The notes: generated by a model from the letters alone, not told the origin. Shown: positions 25,035 through 33,883, counted from the stretch's first letter. The stretch is DNA of 48,796 bases from an uncultured Telmatospirillum sp. (GCA_903858635.1 CAIOJO010000385.1:1-48796), one strand, 5' to 3'. Numbers and translations: made by a program.

Positions 25035-26162
25035 TCAGATGAAATAGGCCTTCAGCGGTGCGAAGCCGTTGAAATTCACCGCCGAATAGCTGGTGGTGTA
25101 GGCGCCGGTGGCAAGAATCTGCACCTTGTCGCCCACCTTCAGCGATAGCGGCAGCGCGTACTGGTACTTCTCGTAGAGGATGTCGGCCGAATCGCAGGTC
25201 GGTCCGGCCAGGATGACCGGCCCCGCCGTCCCGTTACAGGGCACCTGCAGGCGATACTTGATCGACTCGTCCATCGTCTCGGCCAAGCCGCCGAACTTGC
25301 CGATGTCGAGATAGACCCAGCGCACGTCCTCGTCGTAGGACTTGCGCGAGATCAATACCACCTCGGCCTCGATGATCCCGGCGTCGCCCACCAGGGAACG
25401 CCCCGGCTCGACGATCATCTGCGGCAGATTGTTGCCGAAATGCTTGGTCATGGCGCGCATGATGGCGCCGGCATAGGCATCGACCGGGGCGACGTCGTCG
25501 CGATAGCGGGCCGGCAAACCGCCGCCCAGATTGATCATCTTCAGCTCGATGCCAGCCTCGTTCAGCGCCGTGAACAGCATGGCGGTCTTGCCGACGGCGA
25601 TGTCCCACTGATCGAGCCGGGTCTGCTGCGACCCCACATGGAACGAGATGCCGTAAGGCTCGAGCCCCAGGTCGCGGGCCCTGATCAGCAAATTCTTGGC
25701 CATGTCGGCCTCGCAGCCGAACTTGCGCGACAGCGGCCACTCGGCCCCCTCGCAGGTCATCAGCAGGCGGCAGAATACCTTCGAACCGGGCGCCGACTGC
25801 GCCAGCTTCTCCAGTTCGGCTTCCGAATCGAAGGCGAACAGCCGAACCCCATGCTCGTAGGCCCAGGCGATGTCGCGCTGCTTCTTGATGGTATTGCCGA
25901 ACGAGACGCGATCGGGGCTGGCCCCGGCCGCCAGGACGGATTCGATCTCCGGGCGGCTGGCCGCATCGAAGCACGACCCCATGCCGACCAGCAGCGCGAT
26001 CACTTCCGGCGCCGGATTGGCTTTCACCGCGTAGAACACCTTGGCGATCGGCAGATATCGTCGCAAGGCGTTGTAGTTCTCGGCGATCACATCCAGATCG
26101 ACGACAAGGCAGGGGGTGTCCGGCTGATTATCAGCCAGAAAACGCGAAATCTTCGTGGTCAT
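25035..26162 (-). CDS. Group IV PLP decarboxylase, ornithine (lysine/ornithine) decarboxylase
   Basis: A 375-residue alanine-racemase-fold decarboxylase making putrescine from ornithine (cadaverine from lysine in bifunctional members) in the cytoplasm. PLP Lys47 lies in VFYAVKANP, the HVGSQQ motif near 175-180, the glycine loop NLGGGLPARY at 211-220, EPGRSLVGDAG near 252-262 and the active-site Cys323-Asp324 in GPTCDSADILY. Length and wording match eukaryote-like bacterial ODC rather than the larger SpeF/SpeC fold. The ATG at 26162 has AGGAG 7 nt upstream. A long structured leader precedes it (see the leader RNA). It is monocistronic between the terminator and the leader. Confidence 0.92.
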   Translation of the reverse strand: MTTKISRFLADNQPDTPCLVVDLDVIAENYNALRRYLPIAKVFYAVKANPAPEVIALLVGMGSCFDAASRPEIESVLAAGASPDRVSFGNTIKKQRDIAWAYEHGVRLFAFDSEAELEKLAQSAPGSKVFCRLLMTCEGAEWPLSRKFGCEADMAKNLLIRARDLGLEPYGISFHVGSQQTRLDQWDIAVGKTAMLFTALNEAGIELKMINLGGGLPARYRDDVAPVDAYAGAIMRAMTKHFGNNLPQMIVEPGRSLVGDAGIIEAEVVLISRKSYDEDVRWVYLDIGKFGGLAETMDESIKYRLQVPCNGTAGPVILAGPTCDSADILYEKYQYALPLSLKVGDKVQILATGAYTTSYSAVNFNGFAPLKAYFI

Positions 26163-26179
26163 CGCATACTCCTGTACGC

Positions 26180-26285
26180 GAAACATCAATACTATGGGCG
26201 GAGTGCGGGACCAAGACGTCGCCGCAGGGACATCAGACGATCGCCCCTAGAGGCTAAAATAGCCTCAAGCGACCGTCTACATACT
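26180..26285 (-). ncRNA. Structured 5' leader of the ODC gene, probable speF-type RNA motif
   Basis: Upstream of ODC, AGACGATCGC (26235-26244) and GCGACCGTCT (26269-26278) pair at 9 of 10 positions around a second perfect hairpin GAGGCTA-AAA-TAGCCTC (26250-26266). On the mRNA strand this gives a long interrupted hairpin followed by a purine- and C-rich stretch (GGCGACGTCTTGGTCCCGCA) about 45-65 nt before the start codon. A conserved RNA motif called speF is known upstream of alphaproteobacterial ornithine decarboxylase genes. Position, strand and a large hairpin fit that motif; identity is from memory and not checked against a covariance model. Confidence 0.6.
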
Positions 26286-26504
26286 GTCCGAGCAATGGGG
26301 AACGGGCGATGGGACCGTCCCCTGGCCGTGACCACCGCAGTAAGGCGGCAGCCAGGTTGCACGTGTGGAGCAACGAATAACAACGGACATAGCTCTTTCC
26401 TCCGGGGTGCCGGGGTCGCCGGCAGAACAGAAGAACGCCTTGACGTCGTTGCTTAACCAACTCGGGCCAGAGGCACGTGCGCGGTACGTCTCAGCCGCTA
26501 TTTA

Positions 26505-26580
26505 CGCTTTTTTTCGTCTATGAAAAGTGAAAAATTTCGCTGGACGAAAATTTTTTCAATTATCGTTATTTTTCATAGGC
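26505..26580. promoter_or_regulatory. AT-rich dyad cluster upstream of ODC leader
   Basis: A sharply AT-rich island in GC-rich sequence. It holds overlapping dyads: CTATGAAAA (26518-26526) with TTTTCATAG (26570-26578), and TTTTCGTC (26511-26518) with GACGAAAA (26533-26540). It lies about 240 bp upstream of the ODC leader. It may be a far promoter region or a nucleoid-protein site. The rest of 26290-26757 shows nothing I can name. Confidence 0.4.
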
Positions 26581-26757
26581 TTACCAAAGGGCCGGAGAGC
26601 TGGTTTTCGGGCCTGCCGGGGGCGGAAATCAGCCGACTTCTGACTGTGCCGATGAAGGAAAACGCTCATCGACGGCCGACAGGCCGTCCCGGCCCCGCAA
26701 ATACCCCCAAAACCCGTGGCCAACCAAGGCCCTGCGAGGGGGCATGGATGAGGTTTA

Positions 26758-26855
26758 GTGGGGTGGGCGTCTCGCCCGCCACCGCTGCGAAGCGGCGGCT
26801 TCTGCTGCAGCTTGGACGCCGCTCTGCGGCGTGGCGGGCGAGACGCCCACCCCAC
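26758..26855. repeat. Perfect 25-bp inverted repeat after thiSG
   Basis: Arms 26758-26782 and 26831-26855 are exact reverse complements (25 of 25), beginning GTGGGGTGGGCGTCTCGCCC. The 48-bp centre has smaller GC hairpins (CCGCTGCGAAGCGG; GCCGCTCTGCGGC). The element ends 16 bp from the stop of the leftward ThiS-ThiG gene, so it would form a hairpin in that transcript. It has no U-tract. Confidence 0.88.
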
Positions 26856-26871
26856 TGCAAATCCCAAGCCC

Positions 26872-27864
26872 TCAGATCAATCCGGCCAGCGGGCTGCTGG
26901 GGTCGGCGTAGAGCTTCTTCGGCATTCGCCCGGCCCGATAGGCCAGCCGCCCCGCTTCCACCGCCAGGCGCATCGCCTGGGCCATGGCGATGGGGTCCTT
27001 GGCCTCGGCGATGGCGGTGTTCATCAGTACCCCGTCGCAACCCAGTTCCATGGCGATGCTGGCATCCGACGCGGTGCCGACGCCGGCATCGACCAGGACC
27101 GGAACCCGGGACTGCTCGATGATCAGGCGGATGTTGACCGGGTTCTGGATGCCCAGCCCCGAGCCGATCGGGGCGCCCAGCGGCATGATGGCGCAACAGC
27201 CGAGATTCTCCAGGCGCTTCGCCATGATCGGATCGTCGGTGCAGTAGACCATCACCTGGAAGCCCTCGCCGACCAACAGTTCCGCCGCCTTCAGAGTCTC
27301 CACCATATCCGGGTAGAGACTCTTCTGGTCGCCCAGGACTTCCAGTTTGACCAGATCCCAGCCCCCCGCCTCGCGGGCCAGGCGCAGCGTGCGGACCGCC
27401 TCGTCGGCCGTGAAGCAGCCGGCGGTGTTGGGCAGGAAGGTATAGTCCTTGGGACTGACGTAATCGACCAGCATCGGCTTCGAGGGGTCGGACAGATTGA
27501 CCCGGCGCACCGCCACGGTGACGATCTGGGCGCCGGAAGCGCGAATGGCTGCCGCCGTTTCGACGAAGTCCTTGTATTTGCCGGTACCGACCAGAAGACG
27601 CGAGCGGAAGCTGCGGCCGGCCACCAGCAACGAGTCCTCGGCCAGCGCCGGCTCGGCCCCCGGCGCGCCGCCGCCGATGAAATGCACGATCTCCAGCTTG
27701 TCGCCTTCGCCCAGCTGGGTCTGGCCGTAGGCCGACTTCGGAACAATCTCGAGATTGCGTTCCACCGCGACCTTGCCGCCGTCGAGGCCGAGTTCATTGA
27801 GCAGGCTCTCGACCGTCATGGCCGATACCAGCTTACGCGCTTCACCGTTGATCAACACCTGCAT
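26872..27864 (-). CDS. thiSG: Bifunctional sulfur carrier ThiS - thiazole synthase ThiG fusion
   Basis: A 330-residue fusion. Residues 1-66 are ThiS (beta-grasp, [12 protein letters not shown] ... [13 protein letters not shown], with the Gly64-Gly66 tail normally thiocarboxylated). Residues about 75-330 are Thi[18 protein letters not shown], then the Schiff-base Lys173 in [10 protein letters not shown], and [21 protein letters not shown]-like phosphate-site text in two pieces. Together they form the thiazole moiety of thiamine from deoxyxylulose phosphate. Such fusions are known in some alphaproteobacteria. Because the ThiS C-terminus is internal, the activation route is unclear. No thiF, thiO or TPP riboswitch is seen nearby. 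Confidence 0.92.
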   Translation of the reverse strand: MQVLINGEARKLVSAMTVESLLNELGLDGGKVAVERNLEIVPKSAYGQTQLGEGDKLEIVHFIGGGAPGAEPALAEDSLLVAGRSFRSRLLVGTGKYKDFVETAAAIRASGAQIVTVAVRRVNLSDPSKPMLVDYVSPKDYTFLPNTAGCFTADEAVRTLRLAREAGGWDLVKLEVLGDQKSLYPDMVETLKAAELLVGEGFQVMVYCTDDPIMAKRLENLGCCAIMPLGAPIGSGLGIQNPVNIRLIIEQSRVPVLVDAGVGTASDASIAMELGCDGVLMNTAIAEAKDPIAMAQAMRLAVEAGRLAYRAGRMPKKLYADPSSPLAGLI

Positions 27865-27936
27865 GGGAATTCCATATTGCGTTCAGGACAATGACGCCAA
27901 ACCGGGGCACAGTATGGGGCGCCGCAACAGCAGTTT

Positions 27937-28110
27937 CAACCAGGCTCCGCCTGGTTGTTTATCGTTCGCCCCTCAGGCGCCGGGCGGCCGCGTCCGCGGC
28001 CTTGGCTCGCTCCGCTAACGCTTCGCGGGCCCTCAACGGGCCAGTCACGAGGCTGACGCCTCGTTCCAGTGGCGCCGGCGTCCCTGCCGGCGTGCCGCCA
28101 CCGCCCGGCA
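27937..28110. repeat. Hairpin-rich intergenic repeat between thiSG and accB
   Basis: The gap starts with a perfect 9-bp hairpin CAACCAGGC-TCC-GCCTGGTTG followed by TTTATCG (27937-27957). A chain of GC hairpins follows: CCGCG/CGCGG, ACGAGGC-TGAC-GCCTCGT (about 28047-28064) and CGCCGGCG/CGCCGGCA-like arms up to about 28110. The first hairpin would terminate rightward transcripts, an odd placement between divergent genes. No ORF looks real. Confidence 0.6.
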
Positions 28111-28122
28111 GGCAGGCCGGTC

Positions 28123-28150
28123 TTGCGCGGACCGATGCCCATGCTATAAC
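28123..28150 (+). promoter_or_regulatory. Candidate accB promoter
   Basis: TTGCGC (28123-28128), a 16-bp spacer and TATAAC (28145-28150), about 33 bp before the accB ATG. A GAAGAGG Shine-Dalgarno lies at 28176-28182. It is the best sigma-70-like match in the gap. Confidence 0.5.
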
Positions 28151-28183
28151 GGCGCCGATGATGCCACCCAATATCGAAGAGGC

Positions 28184-28636
28184 ATGATGGCCAAGTCTCC
28201 CATCGACAGCGAGTTGGTTCGTTCCCTGGCCGGCCTGTTGGACGAAAACAACCTGTCCGAGATCGAGTACGAGGCCGCCGGCCTACGCATCCGCGTCGCC
28301 CGTCACGCCGCCCCGCCGCCGACCCATGTGGCGGTGACGCATGCCCCGCCGTCGGCGGCGCAGGCTGCCGCGGCGGTGGTCAGCGAGGATCCGGCCAACC
28401 ATCCGGGCGCGGTGAAATCGCCCATGGTCGGGGTCACCTATCTGTCGCCCGAACCGGGAACGCCGCGCTTCGTCAGCGTCGGCGACGCGGTGTCGGAAGG
28501 CCAGACGGTGCTGCTGATCGAGGCGATGAAGACATTCAATCCGATCCGTGCGACGCGGGGCGGCAGGGTAGCCGCCATCCTGGTGCATGATGGCCAGCCG
28601 GTGGAGTTCGGCGAGCCACTCATCATCATCGAGTGA
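28184..28636 (+). CDS. accB: Biotin carboxyl carrier protein of acetyl-CoA carboxylase
   Basis: A 150-residue biotinylated subunit of the enzyme that commits carbon to fatty acid synthesis. The N-terminal helix-rich part ([22 protein letters not shown]) and the Ala/Pro linker at about 42-66 precede the biotinyl domain. The biotinylation motif EAMKTFNPI places biotin on Lys116. The [20 protein letters not shown] part contains the thumb typical of AccB. ATG 28184 and ATG 28187 are adjacent alternatives. The stop lies two bases before the accC ATG, giving tight co-translation. Confidence 0.95.
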   Translation: MMAKSPIDSELVRSLAGLLDENNLSEIEYEAAGLRIRVARHAAPPPTHVAVTHAPPSAAQAAAAVVSEDPANHPGAVKSPMVGVTYLSPEPGTPRFVSVGDAVSEGQTVLLIEAMKTFNPIRATRGGRVAAILVHDGQPVEFGEPLIIIE

Positions 28637-28638
28637 GC

Positions 28639-29985
28639 ATGTTCGACAAGATCCTGATCGCCAATCGCGGCGAGATCGCCCTTCGCATCCATCGCGCCTG
28701 CCGCGACATGGGCATCAAGACGGTGGCCGTCCATTCGACCGCCGACCACGATGCCATGCATGTTCGCCTGGCCGACGAATCGGTGTGCATCGGCCCGCCC
28801 CCGGCCCGCGACAGCTACCTCAACAAGGCGGCGATCATCGCCGCCGCCACCATCACCAATGCCGATGCGGTCCACCCCGGCTACGGCTTCCTGTCGGAAA
28901 ACGCCGACTTCGCGCAAATGGTGGAAGAGCACGGCATCTGCTTCATCGGCCCGACGGCCGAGCATATCCGCATGATGGGCGACAAGATCACCGCCAAACG
29001 CGCCGCGCTGGCCGCCGGCCTGCCTTGCGTTCCCGGTTCGGACGGCGCCGTCGAGAGCGAGGAACAGGCCCTCGCGGCGGCCGAGGGCATGGGCTACCCG
29101 GTGATCATCAAGGCCACCGCAGGCGGCGGCGGCAAGGGCATGAAGCAGGCGCGTTCGCCCGACCAGCTGCGCGACGCCTTCCGGCTGGCTCGCTCGGAAG
29201 CCAAGGCGGCCTTCGGCAATGCCGAGGTGTATATGGAGAAGTATCTCCAGCACCCGCGGCATATCGAGATCCAGATCCTGGCCGACAACCACGGCGCCGT
29301 CGTCCATCTGGGCGAACGCGACTGCTCGCTGCAGCGCAACCACCAGAAGGTGTTGGAGGAAGCGCCGTCACCGGCGCTCAACGCCGATGCCCGCGAGCGG
29401 ATCGGGCGGATCGCCTGCGAGGCGATCGGCCGCCTCGGCTACCGCAATGCCGGCACCATCGAATTCCTTTACGAGAATGGCGAGTTCTATTTCATCGAGA
29501 TGAACACCCGCCTGCAGGTCGAGCATCCGGTCACCGAGGCCATCACCGGCATCGACATCGTCCGTGAGCAGATCCGCATCGCCGCAGGGGCGCCGCTCGG
29601 TTACACCCAGGCCGATGTGCGCTTCGCCGGTCACGCCATCGAATGCCGCATCAATGCCGAGGACCCCGAGACCTTCGCCCCCTCACCCGGCCGCATCGGC
29701 GGCTTCCACACACCGGGGGGGCTTGGCGTGCGGGTCGATTCGGGGCTCTATTCGGGCTATATGGTGCCGCCCCATTACGACAGCATGATCGCCAAGCTGA
29801 TCGCCTTCGGCAACACCCGCAACGAATGCCTGATGCGGCTGCGCCGCGCCCTGGGCGAGTTCGTCATCGAGGGCATCAAGACCACCATCCCGCTGCAGAA
29901 CCGCCTGGTCAACGCCCCCGACTTCGTCAATGGCGACTACGACATCCACTGGCTGGAACGCTTCATGGCCGGCGAGGCGCAATAG
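28639..29985 (+). CDS. accC: Acetyl-CoA carboxylase, biotin carboxylase subunit
   Basis: A 448-residue ATP-grasp enzyme that carboxylates the biotin on AccB. The N-terminus [19 protein letters not shown] is diagnostic. The glycine-rich ATP loop [12 protein letters not shown] is near 157-168, the catalytic [15 protein letters not shown] and [19 protein letters not shown] follow, and metal ligands are in [17 protein letters not shown]. Length equals the family norm. A GTG two codons upstream (28633, overlapping the accB stop) is an alternative start. accD and accA are elsewhere, as usual in this class. Confidence 0.96.
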   Translation: MFDKILIANRGEIALRIHRACRDMGIKTVAVHSTADHDAMHVRLADESVCIGPPPARDSYLNKAAIIAAATITNADAVHPGYGFLSENADFAQMVEEHGICFIGPTAEHIRMMGDKITAKRAALAAGLPCVPGSDGAVESEEQALAAAEGMGYPVIIKATAGGGGKGMKQARSPDQLRDAFRLARSEAKAAFGNAEVYMEKYLQHPRHIEIQILADNHGAVVHLGERDCSLQRNHQKVLEEAPSPALNADARERIGRIACEAIGRLGYRNAGTIEFLYENGEFYFIEMNTRLQVEHPVTEAITGIDIVREQIRIAAGAPLGYTQADVRFAGHAIECRINAEDPETFAPSPGRIGGFHTPGGLGVRVDSGLYSGYMVPPHYDSMIAKLIAFGNTRNECLMRLRRALGEFVIEGIKTTIPLQNRLVNAPDFVNGDYDIHWLERFMAGEAQ

Positions 29986-30000
29986 CGCCAGACAAAGGTT

Positions 30001-30052
30001 CACCACGGAGACACGGAGAAGAACTTAAACAATCTCCGTGTCCTCCGTGGTG
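30001..30052. repeat. Compact CTCCGTG-class palindrome between convergent genes
   Basis: Left arm 30001-30019 and right arm 30033-30052 are inverted copies differing by one inserted base, around a short AT-rich loop (AGAACTTAAACAA). The units are the same as the outer arms at 7297-7468. It is the whole spacer between the stops of accC and the DUF4214 gene and could act as a bidirectional terminator. Confidence 0.8.
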
Positions 30053-30062
30053 CGTTCCTTCC

Positions 30063-32135
30063 TCAGACCGTGCTGGCGGCGATCACCGGGATGGTCGGGT
30101 CGACTGGCGCGCCGCTGACGGGGGCGGTGGCGGCGGCCGGAGCGAGGGCGGCCATGGCGTTGACCAGGTTATGCAACGCCCCGCTGGGCAGCACCGCGGC
30201 AATGCTTCCCTGATCGAGCTGGACGGCGCTGTTGTCCGCCAAAGTGACATTCCACATGCCGTTGCCGCTGCTGCTGTTGGCCGCCATGGCCACCGTGGTC
30301 GGGCTGACCGAGTACTCGGCGGTGCCCATCAGGTCCTGGGCGATGGTGGCCAGGCTGGTGCCGCTGCTGGCGGCCTGCTGCCAGGATTGCAGAGTGGCCG
30401 CGTCGGGCGCATGGCCCAGCATGTTCTGGTAGAGGCTGTTGATTGCCGTGGTGGCGTCGGGGTTGGCCGCGGTGAATTCCGACGAAGAAACGAAGGCTTG
30501 GATCAGACTGGGCAGGCTGGCCCCGGCATTGGCCGTCTGCGCCCAGTATTGGAGCCCGTCGGCGGTGGCCGGCCGGCCCAGGATGTCCTGGTACAGCGAG
30601 GCCACCTCGGCGGTGGTGTCGCCCGCGCTGACGCCGGTGATCGCCTGTTGTTGCGGCAGGTCGCCGGCGCTGGCGGTGATGAATTGGGGCGTCCCACCGG
30701 CGGCGGTCGGTATGGCGATGCCGTAGTCGGTGCCGAAGCCGAGATTGGCCGAGATGCCGCCTTGCTGGACCTGCACGCCACTGGCGTTGGCGAACTGGAC
30801 GTCCCAGGTCCCGTTGCCGGTGGCGACCAGTCCGGCCGCCACCGGGCTGGCGCTGAAGGCCGGGGATTCCAGGAATGCCGCCGCCACCGAGGCCAGGCTG
30901 GCCCCATTGGCCACCGTCTGCTCCCAGTACTGCAGGCCGGCCGCGGTGGGGGCGCGACCCAATATGTTCTGATAGAAGCTGGTGATCGCCGTGGCGGTAT
31001 CGGGATTTGCCGCGGTGAATTCCGCCGAGTTGACGAAGGCTTGAACCAGACTGGGCAAGCCAACCCCGGTATCGGCCGTCTGCACCCAGTACTGAAGCCC
31101 GGCGGCGGTGGGAGCGTGCCCCAGAATGCCCTGGTACAGCGTGGTCACCGCCGCGGTGTTGTCCGCCGGCCCGGCGAAGGTGACGGACTGGACGCTGGTG
31201 CCGCCGGTGCCGGTGGGCGCCGCCAGGTCGAGGCTGCCGTCGGGCGCCCCATAGACCGAGAACCCGGTGCCGACCGCGACCGCGGCGCTGCTCTGCGCCA
31301 CCGTCGGCGTGCTGTCCGGCAGGAAGGACGTGGTCGGCGGCGTGCTGCCGTCGCTGGGCGTCGGCACCTCGGTGGTGATCTGCAGGCTGCCGACCGCGGG
31401 CGCCGCGACGTTCAGCCAATTGCCGCTGTTGCCGTCGAGGAAGTCGACCGAACCATCCTGGCGGATCCGCGTCGCCACGTAATCGGTCCCGGCCGGCACC
31501 GGCAAGGGAATGCCCTGGCCGTCGGTCAGCATCATCCCGGCGCCCGACTGCGTGGCGACATTGATGGTGCCGTCGGCCTGCTCGGTGATCTGGGCGCCGA
31601 CCGGAATATCGGCCCCCAACGCGGTGCCGAAGGTGATATCGGCGCTGCCGTCCGGTTTGATGTCGACAGCGCGGGTCGGGGTGGTGGCCCCGGTCGTGCC
31701 ATTGCCCCCCAATCCCACGGCTTCCGCGTTGAACGAGGTGTAGGTGGTCCCGCCGGCGCCGGTGATGGTGAGGCTGGCGGGCGCCAGCGAAACCGTACTC
31801 GCCTGCGAACTGCTCATTCCGGCCGACAACTTCCCACCGGTAAAGGACAGGCTGCTCCAGGAACCGCTGTCCAGCGCGAAGTTCTCATTGGCCGAGGTCA
31901 AAGTGACCTGTCCCGAAGTCCCGTCGACCTGAATGGTGAAGGGGTTGCCCTGGCTGTCCTGCAATTGCAGCGATGTCGTGCCGTTGCTGGAGGCGTAGTC
32001 GACCAGGCTTCCACTGTCGATGCTGACCGGACCCTGGCCAGGAATGGCCAGGCCGGTGACTTGGCCGCCACTATCTTCCGTTGGCTGAAACCCGAGAGTC
32101 GTCAATCCGCTTATTATTGACGAGACGCTTGCCAT
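30063..32135 (-). CDS. DUF4214-repeat protein, probable type I secretion cargo
   Basis: A 690-residue acidic, Gly/Ala/Thr/Ser-rich protein with almost no Cys and no N-terminal signal peptide. The N-terminal 300 residues are beta-rich and low in charge (FTIQVDGTSGQVTL; AVDIKPDGSADITFG). Two blocks of paired DUF4214 repeats follow at about 321-430 and 500-610, with the recurring text LYQGILGHAPTAAGLQYW and FVNSAEFTAANP. The end is small and hydrophobic (ATAPVSGAPVDPTIPVIAAS). There are no GGxGxDxxx RTX nonapeptides. DUF4214 domains occur in secreted surface proteins. The gene lies downstream of an HlyB/HlyD pair on the same strand. The start is firm: AGGAGG lies 5 nt before the ATG. Confidence 0.85.
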   Translation of the reverse strand: MASVSSIISGLTTLGFQPTEDSGGQVTGLAIPGQGPVSIDSGSLVDYASSNGTTSLQLQDSQGNPFTIQVDGTSGQVTLTSANENFALDSGSWSSLSFTGGKLSAGMSSSQASTVSLAPASLTITGAGGTTYTSFNAEAVGLGGNGTTGATTPTRAVDIKPDGSADITFGTALGADIPVGAQITEQADGTINVATQSGAGMMLTDGQGIPLPVPAGTDYVATRIRQDGSVDFLDGNSGNWLNVAAPAVGSLQITTEVPTPSDGSTPPTTSFLPDSTPTVAQSSAAVAVGTGFSVYGAPDGSLDLAAPTGTGGTSVQSVTFAGPADNTAAVTTLYQGILGHAPTAAGLQYWVQTADTGVGLPSLVQAFVNSAEFTAANPDTATAITSFYQNILGRAPTAAGLQYWEQTVANGASLASVAAAFLESPAFSASPVAAGLVATGNGTWDVQFANASGVQVQQGGISANLGFGTDYGIAIPTAAGGTPQFITASAGDLPQQQAITGVSAGDTTAEVASLYQDILGRPATADGLQYWAQTANAGASLPSLIQAFVSSSEFTAANPDATTAINSLYQNMLGHAPDAATLQSWQQAASSGTSLATIAQDLMGTAEYSVSPTTVAMAANSSSGNGMWNVTLADNSAVQLDQGSIAAVLPSGALHNLVNAMAALAPAAATAPVSGAPVDPTIPVIAASTV

Positions 32136-32288
32136 ACTTACCTCCTGAAACAACAAAATACCCATGATTGCGGTATATTAATCTGTGTTATACTTTATGA
32201 CTCATTACCTTTGTCGGCACGATAAAGTATTAGAACAGTTGCGTTGCAATTTCTCGCGTTCTCTTCTCGTCCACACACATACTCTAAC

Positions 32289-32400
32289 CGTCATGGCCGA
32301 GCTCGACCCGGCCATCCACGTGGTGCCGTCTTTTCCCTATCGTCGAAGTGCGGCACGGCGTGGATACCCGGCACAAGGCTGCACAAGGCCGGGTATGACG
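32289..32400. repeat. CGTCATGGCC-class intergenic repeat, long copy
   Basis: It begins CGTCATGGCCGAGCTCGACC and ends GGCCGGGTATGACG, so the ends are inverted (CGTCAT ... ATGACG). The centre repeats CGGCCATCCACG / CGTGGATACCCGG as a second inverted pair. It occupies most of the spacer between the DUF4214 gene and the HlyD-like gene. A short copy lies at 37593-37633. Confidence 0.75.
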
Positions 32401-32410
32401 ATTTTGTCCT

Positions 32411-33883
32411 TCAGCGCTCGCGCAGACTTTCGTCGCCGAGGCGGATCAGCGGATCCAACAGGTAGTCGATCACCCGGCGCTTGCCCGTCTTGATTTCGGC
32501 GGTCACCGCCATGCCCGGCGCCAGCTTGACGTCGCGCCCGTCGGCATGGATATGGTCGACCAGCGGCTTGATGCGCACCGCATAGACAGCCTCTTGCGGA
32601 TCGGAACTGCGGTCCTGGCCGCGTCCGGATGACGCGTCGGGACCCTCGATGGCATCCCCGGAGACCGTCAGCACCTGGCCGGAAATCGTCCCGTAATGGG
32701 TGAAGGGAAAGCTGGCCACTTTGATTTCCACCGCCTGGCCGGGCAGGACGAAACCGGCATCCCGGTTCGGCAGGGCCGCCTCGATGGCGATCCCTTCGTC
32801 CTCGGGAACGATCATCAGGACCGGTGTCCCCGGCGCCACCACCGCCCCCGCGGCATGCACGGAAACCTGCTGCACGACACCGGTCACCGGCGCGGTCAGC
32901 TTGGTGAGACGGCTCTTCTGCTGCGCCTTGGCCAGGTCCTGGGTCAACGAAGCGGCCTTCGCCTCGGCCTCGGCAAGCTGCACCAGGCGGTCGGCGCGAA
33001 ACTGCGCCTCGGCCTGCCGCAGCCGCTCGCCGGCATTGGCGACGCCGGCTTCGACCTCGGTCAGATGGTGGCGCGCCGTCTCCAGCTGCTGCCGGCGATC
33101 GATCCATTCCTGCTTGATGCTGAGGTAGTCGCTGCGCGTGCCGAAACCGTCCCTGGCCAGGCTCTGCTTGGCCTTGACCCGCTCTTCGAGCAGCGGCACG
33201 GTCTCGGCCAGGCGGGCAATTTCGGTGGCGACACCACTCGCCTCGGCCTGCCGGCCACCCTGTTCCTGTTGCAGCGCGGCGATGCTGGCATGGTGATCGG
33301 CCAGCTTGTGCAGCAGTTCGGCCCGATGCACCGCCAGAACCTCGGCCGGCACCGTCAGATCGGCCGCCAGGACGATCTCGGCGCGGCCGTCCAGCAGGCT
33401 GCGCAAACCTGCGGCGATCAGCGTCTGGTCGAGCCGTTCGCGTTCGAGCCGCGCCACATCGGCTTGCGGAGCGGTGGGATCCAGTTCCACCAGGACCTGT
33501 CCTTGCGTGACATGCTGGCCATCCACCACGTCGATGGCCGCCACCGTCGCCGTCTCGCTGGCCGCCACCGGCTTGGTGTTGCCGCCGGCGATGAACCGAC
33601 CTTGGGCGGTGGCGTGGATGTCCACCTGCCCCAGCCAGGCCCAGCCCAAGGCGGCGGCGAACAGGGCGACGATGGCCATGCCGGTGGCCCGGCCGGCCGG
33701 CGATGGCGGCGTCTCGACGATCTCGATGACGGCGGGCAGGAAGGCCAACTCGTCGGCCAGCCGCAGCGACAATTTGGGGCGCCGCTTGTCGAACGACCAC
33801 GCGGCCTTCCACACCGCCAGATGCCGCCGCGCTGGCTCCAGGCGCATCAGCATGGAACTGCCGGTCCTCTCAAGCTGCGACAT
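32411..33883 (-). CDS. Type I secretion membrane fusion protein (HlyD family)
   Basis: A 490-residue periplasmic adaptor that links the inner-membrane ABC transporter to a TolC-like channel. One membrane helix (about 68-88, GMAIVALFAAALGWAWLG) follows a cytoplasmic N-terminus. Then come a lipoyl-like half (GRFIAGGNTKPVAASETATV, GQHVTQGQVLVELDP), a long coiled coil at about 130-330, the second lipoyl half (KLTAPVTGVVQQVSVHAAGAVV) and the beta-barrel end (APGMAVTAEIKTGKRRVIDYLLDPL), the last being the HlyD C-terminal signature. The ATG at 33883 has AGGAGG 7 nt upstream and overlaps the ABC gene by 14 bp, so the two are coupled. Confidence 0.92.
   Translation of the reverse strand: MSQLERTGSSMLMRLEPARRHLAVWKAAWSFDKRRPKLSLRLADELAFLPAVIEIVETPPSPAGRATGMAIVALFAAALGWAWLGQVDIHATAQGRFIAGGNTKPVAASETATVAAIDVVDGQHVTQGQVLVELDPTAPQADVARLERERLDQTLIAAGLRSLLDGRAEIVLAADLTVPAEVLAVHRAELLHKLADHHASIAALQQEQGGRQAEASGVATEIARLAETVPLLEERVKAKQSLARDGFGTRSDYLSIKQEWIDRRQQLETARHHLTEVEAGVANAGERLRQAEAQFRADRLVQLAEAEAKAASLTQDLAKAQQKSRLTKLTAPVTGVVQQVSVHAAGAVVAPGTPVLMIVPEDEGIAIEAALPNRDAGFVLPGQAVEIKVASFPFTHYGTISGQVLTVSGDAIEGPDASSGRGQDRSSDPQEAVYAVRIKPLVDHIHADGRDVKLAPGMAVTAEIKTGKRRVIDYLLDPLIRLGDESLRER

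Noticed and set aside
27865-27936. TPP riboswitch before thiSG
   Set aside because: No CTGAGA or ACCTGAT-type THI-box segments on the minus strand.
29643-32120. An 825-codon open frame opposite the DUF4214 gene and overlapping accC
   Set aside because: It runs through the accC coding region in another frame and is antisense to DUF4214 repeats; its apparent repeats are reverse images of theirs.
30063-32135. RTX toxin call for the DUF4214 protein
   Set aside because: No GGxGxDxxx nonapeptides are present despite the HlyB/HlyD neighbours.
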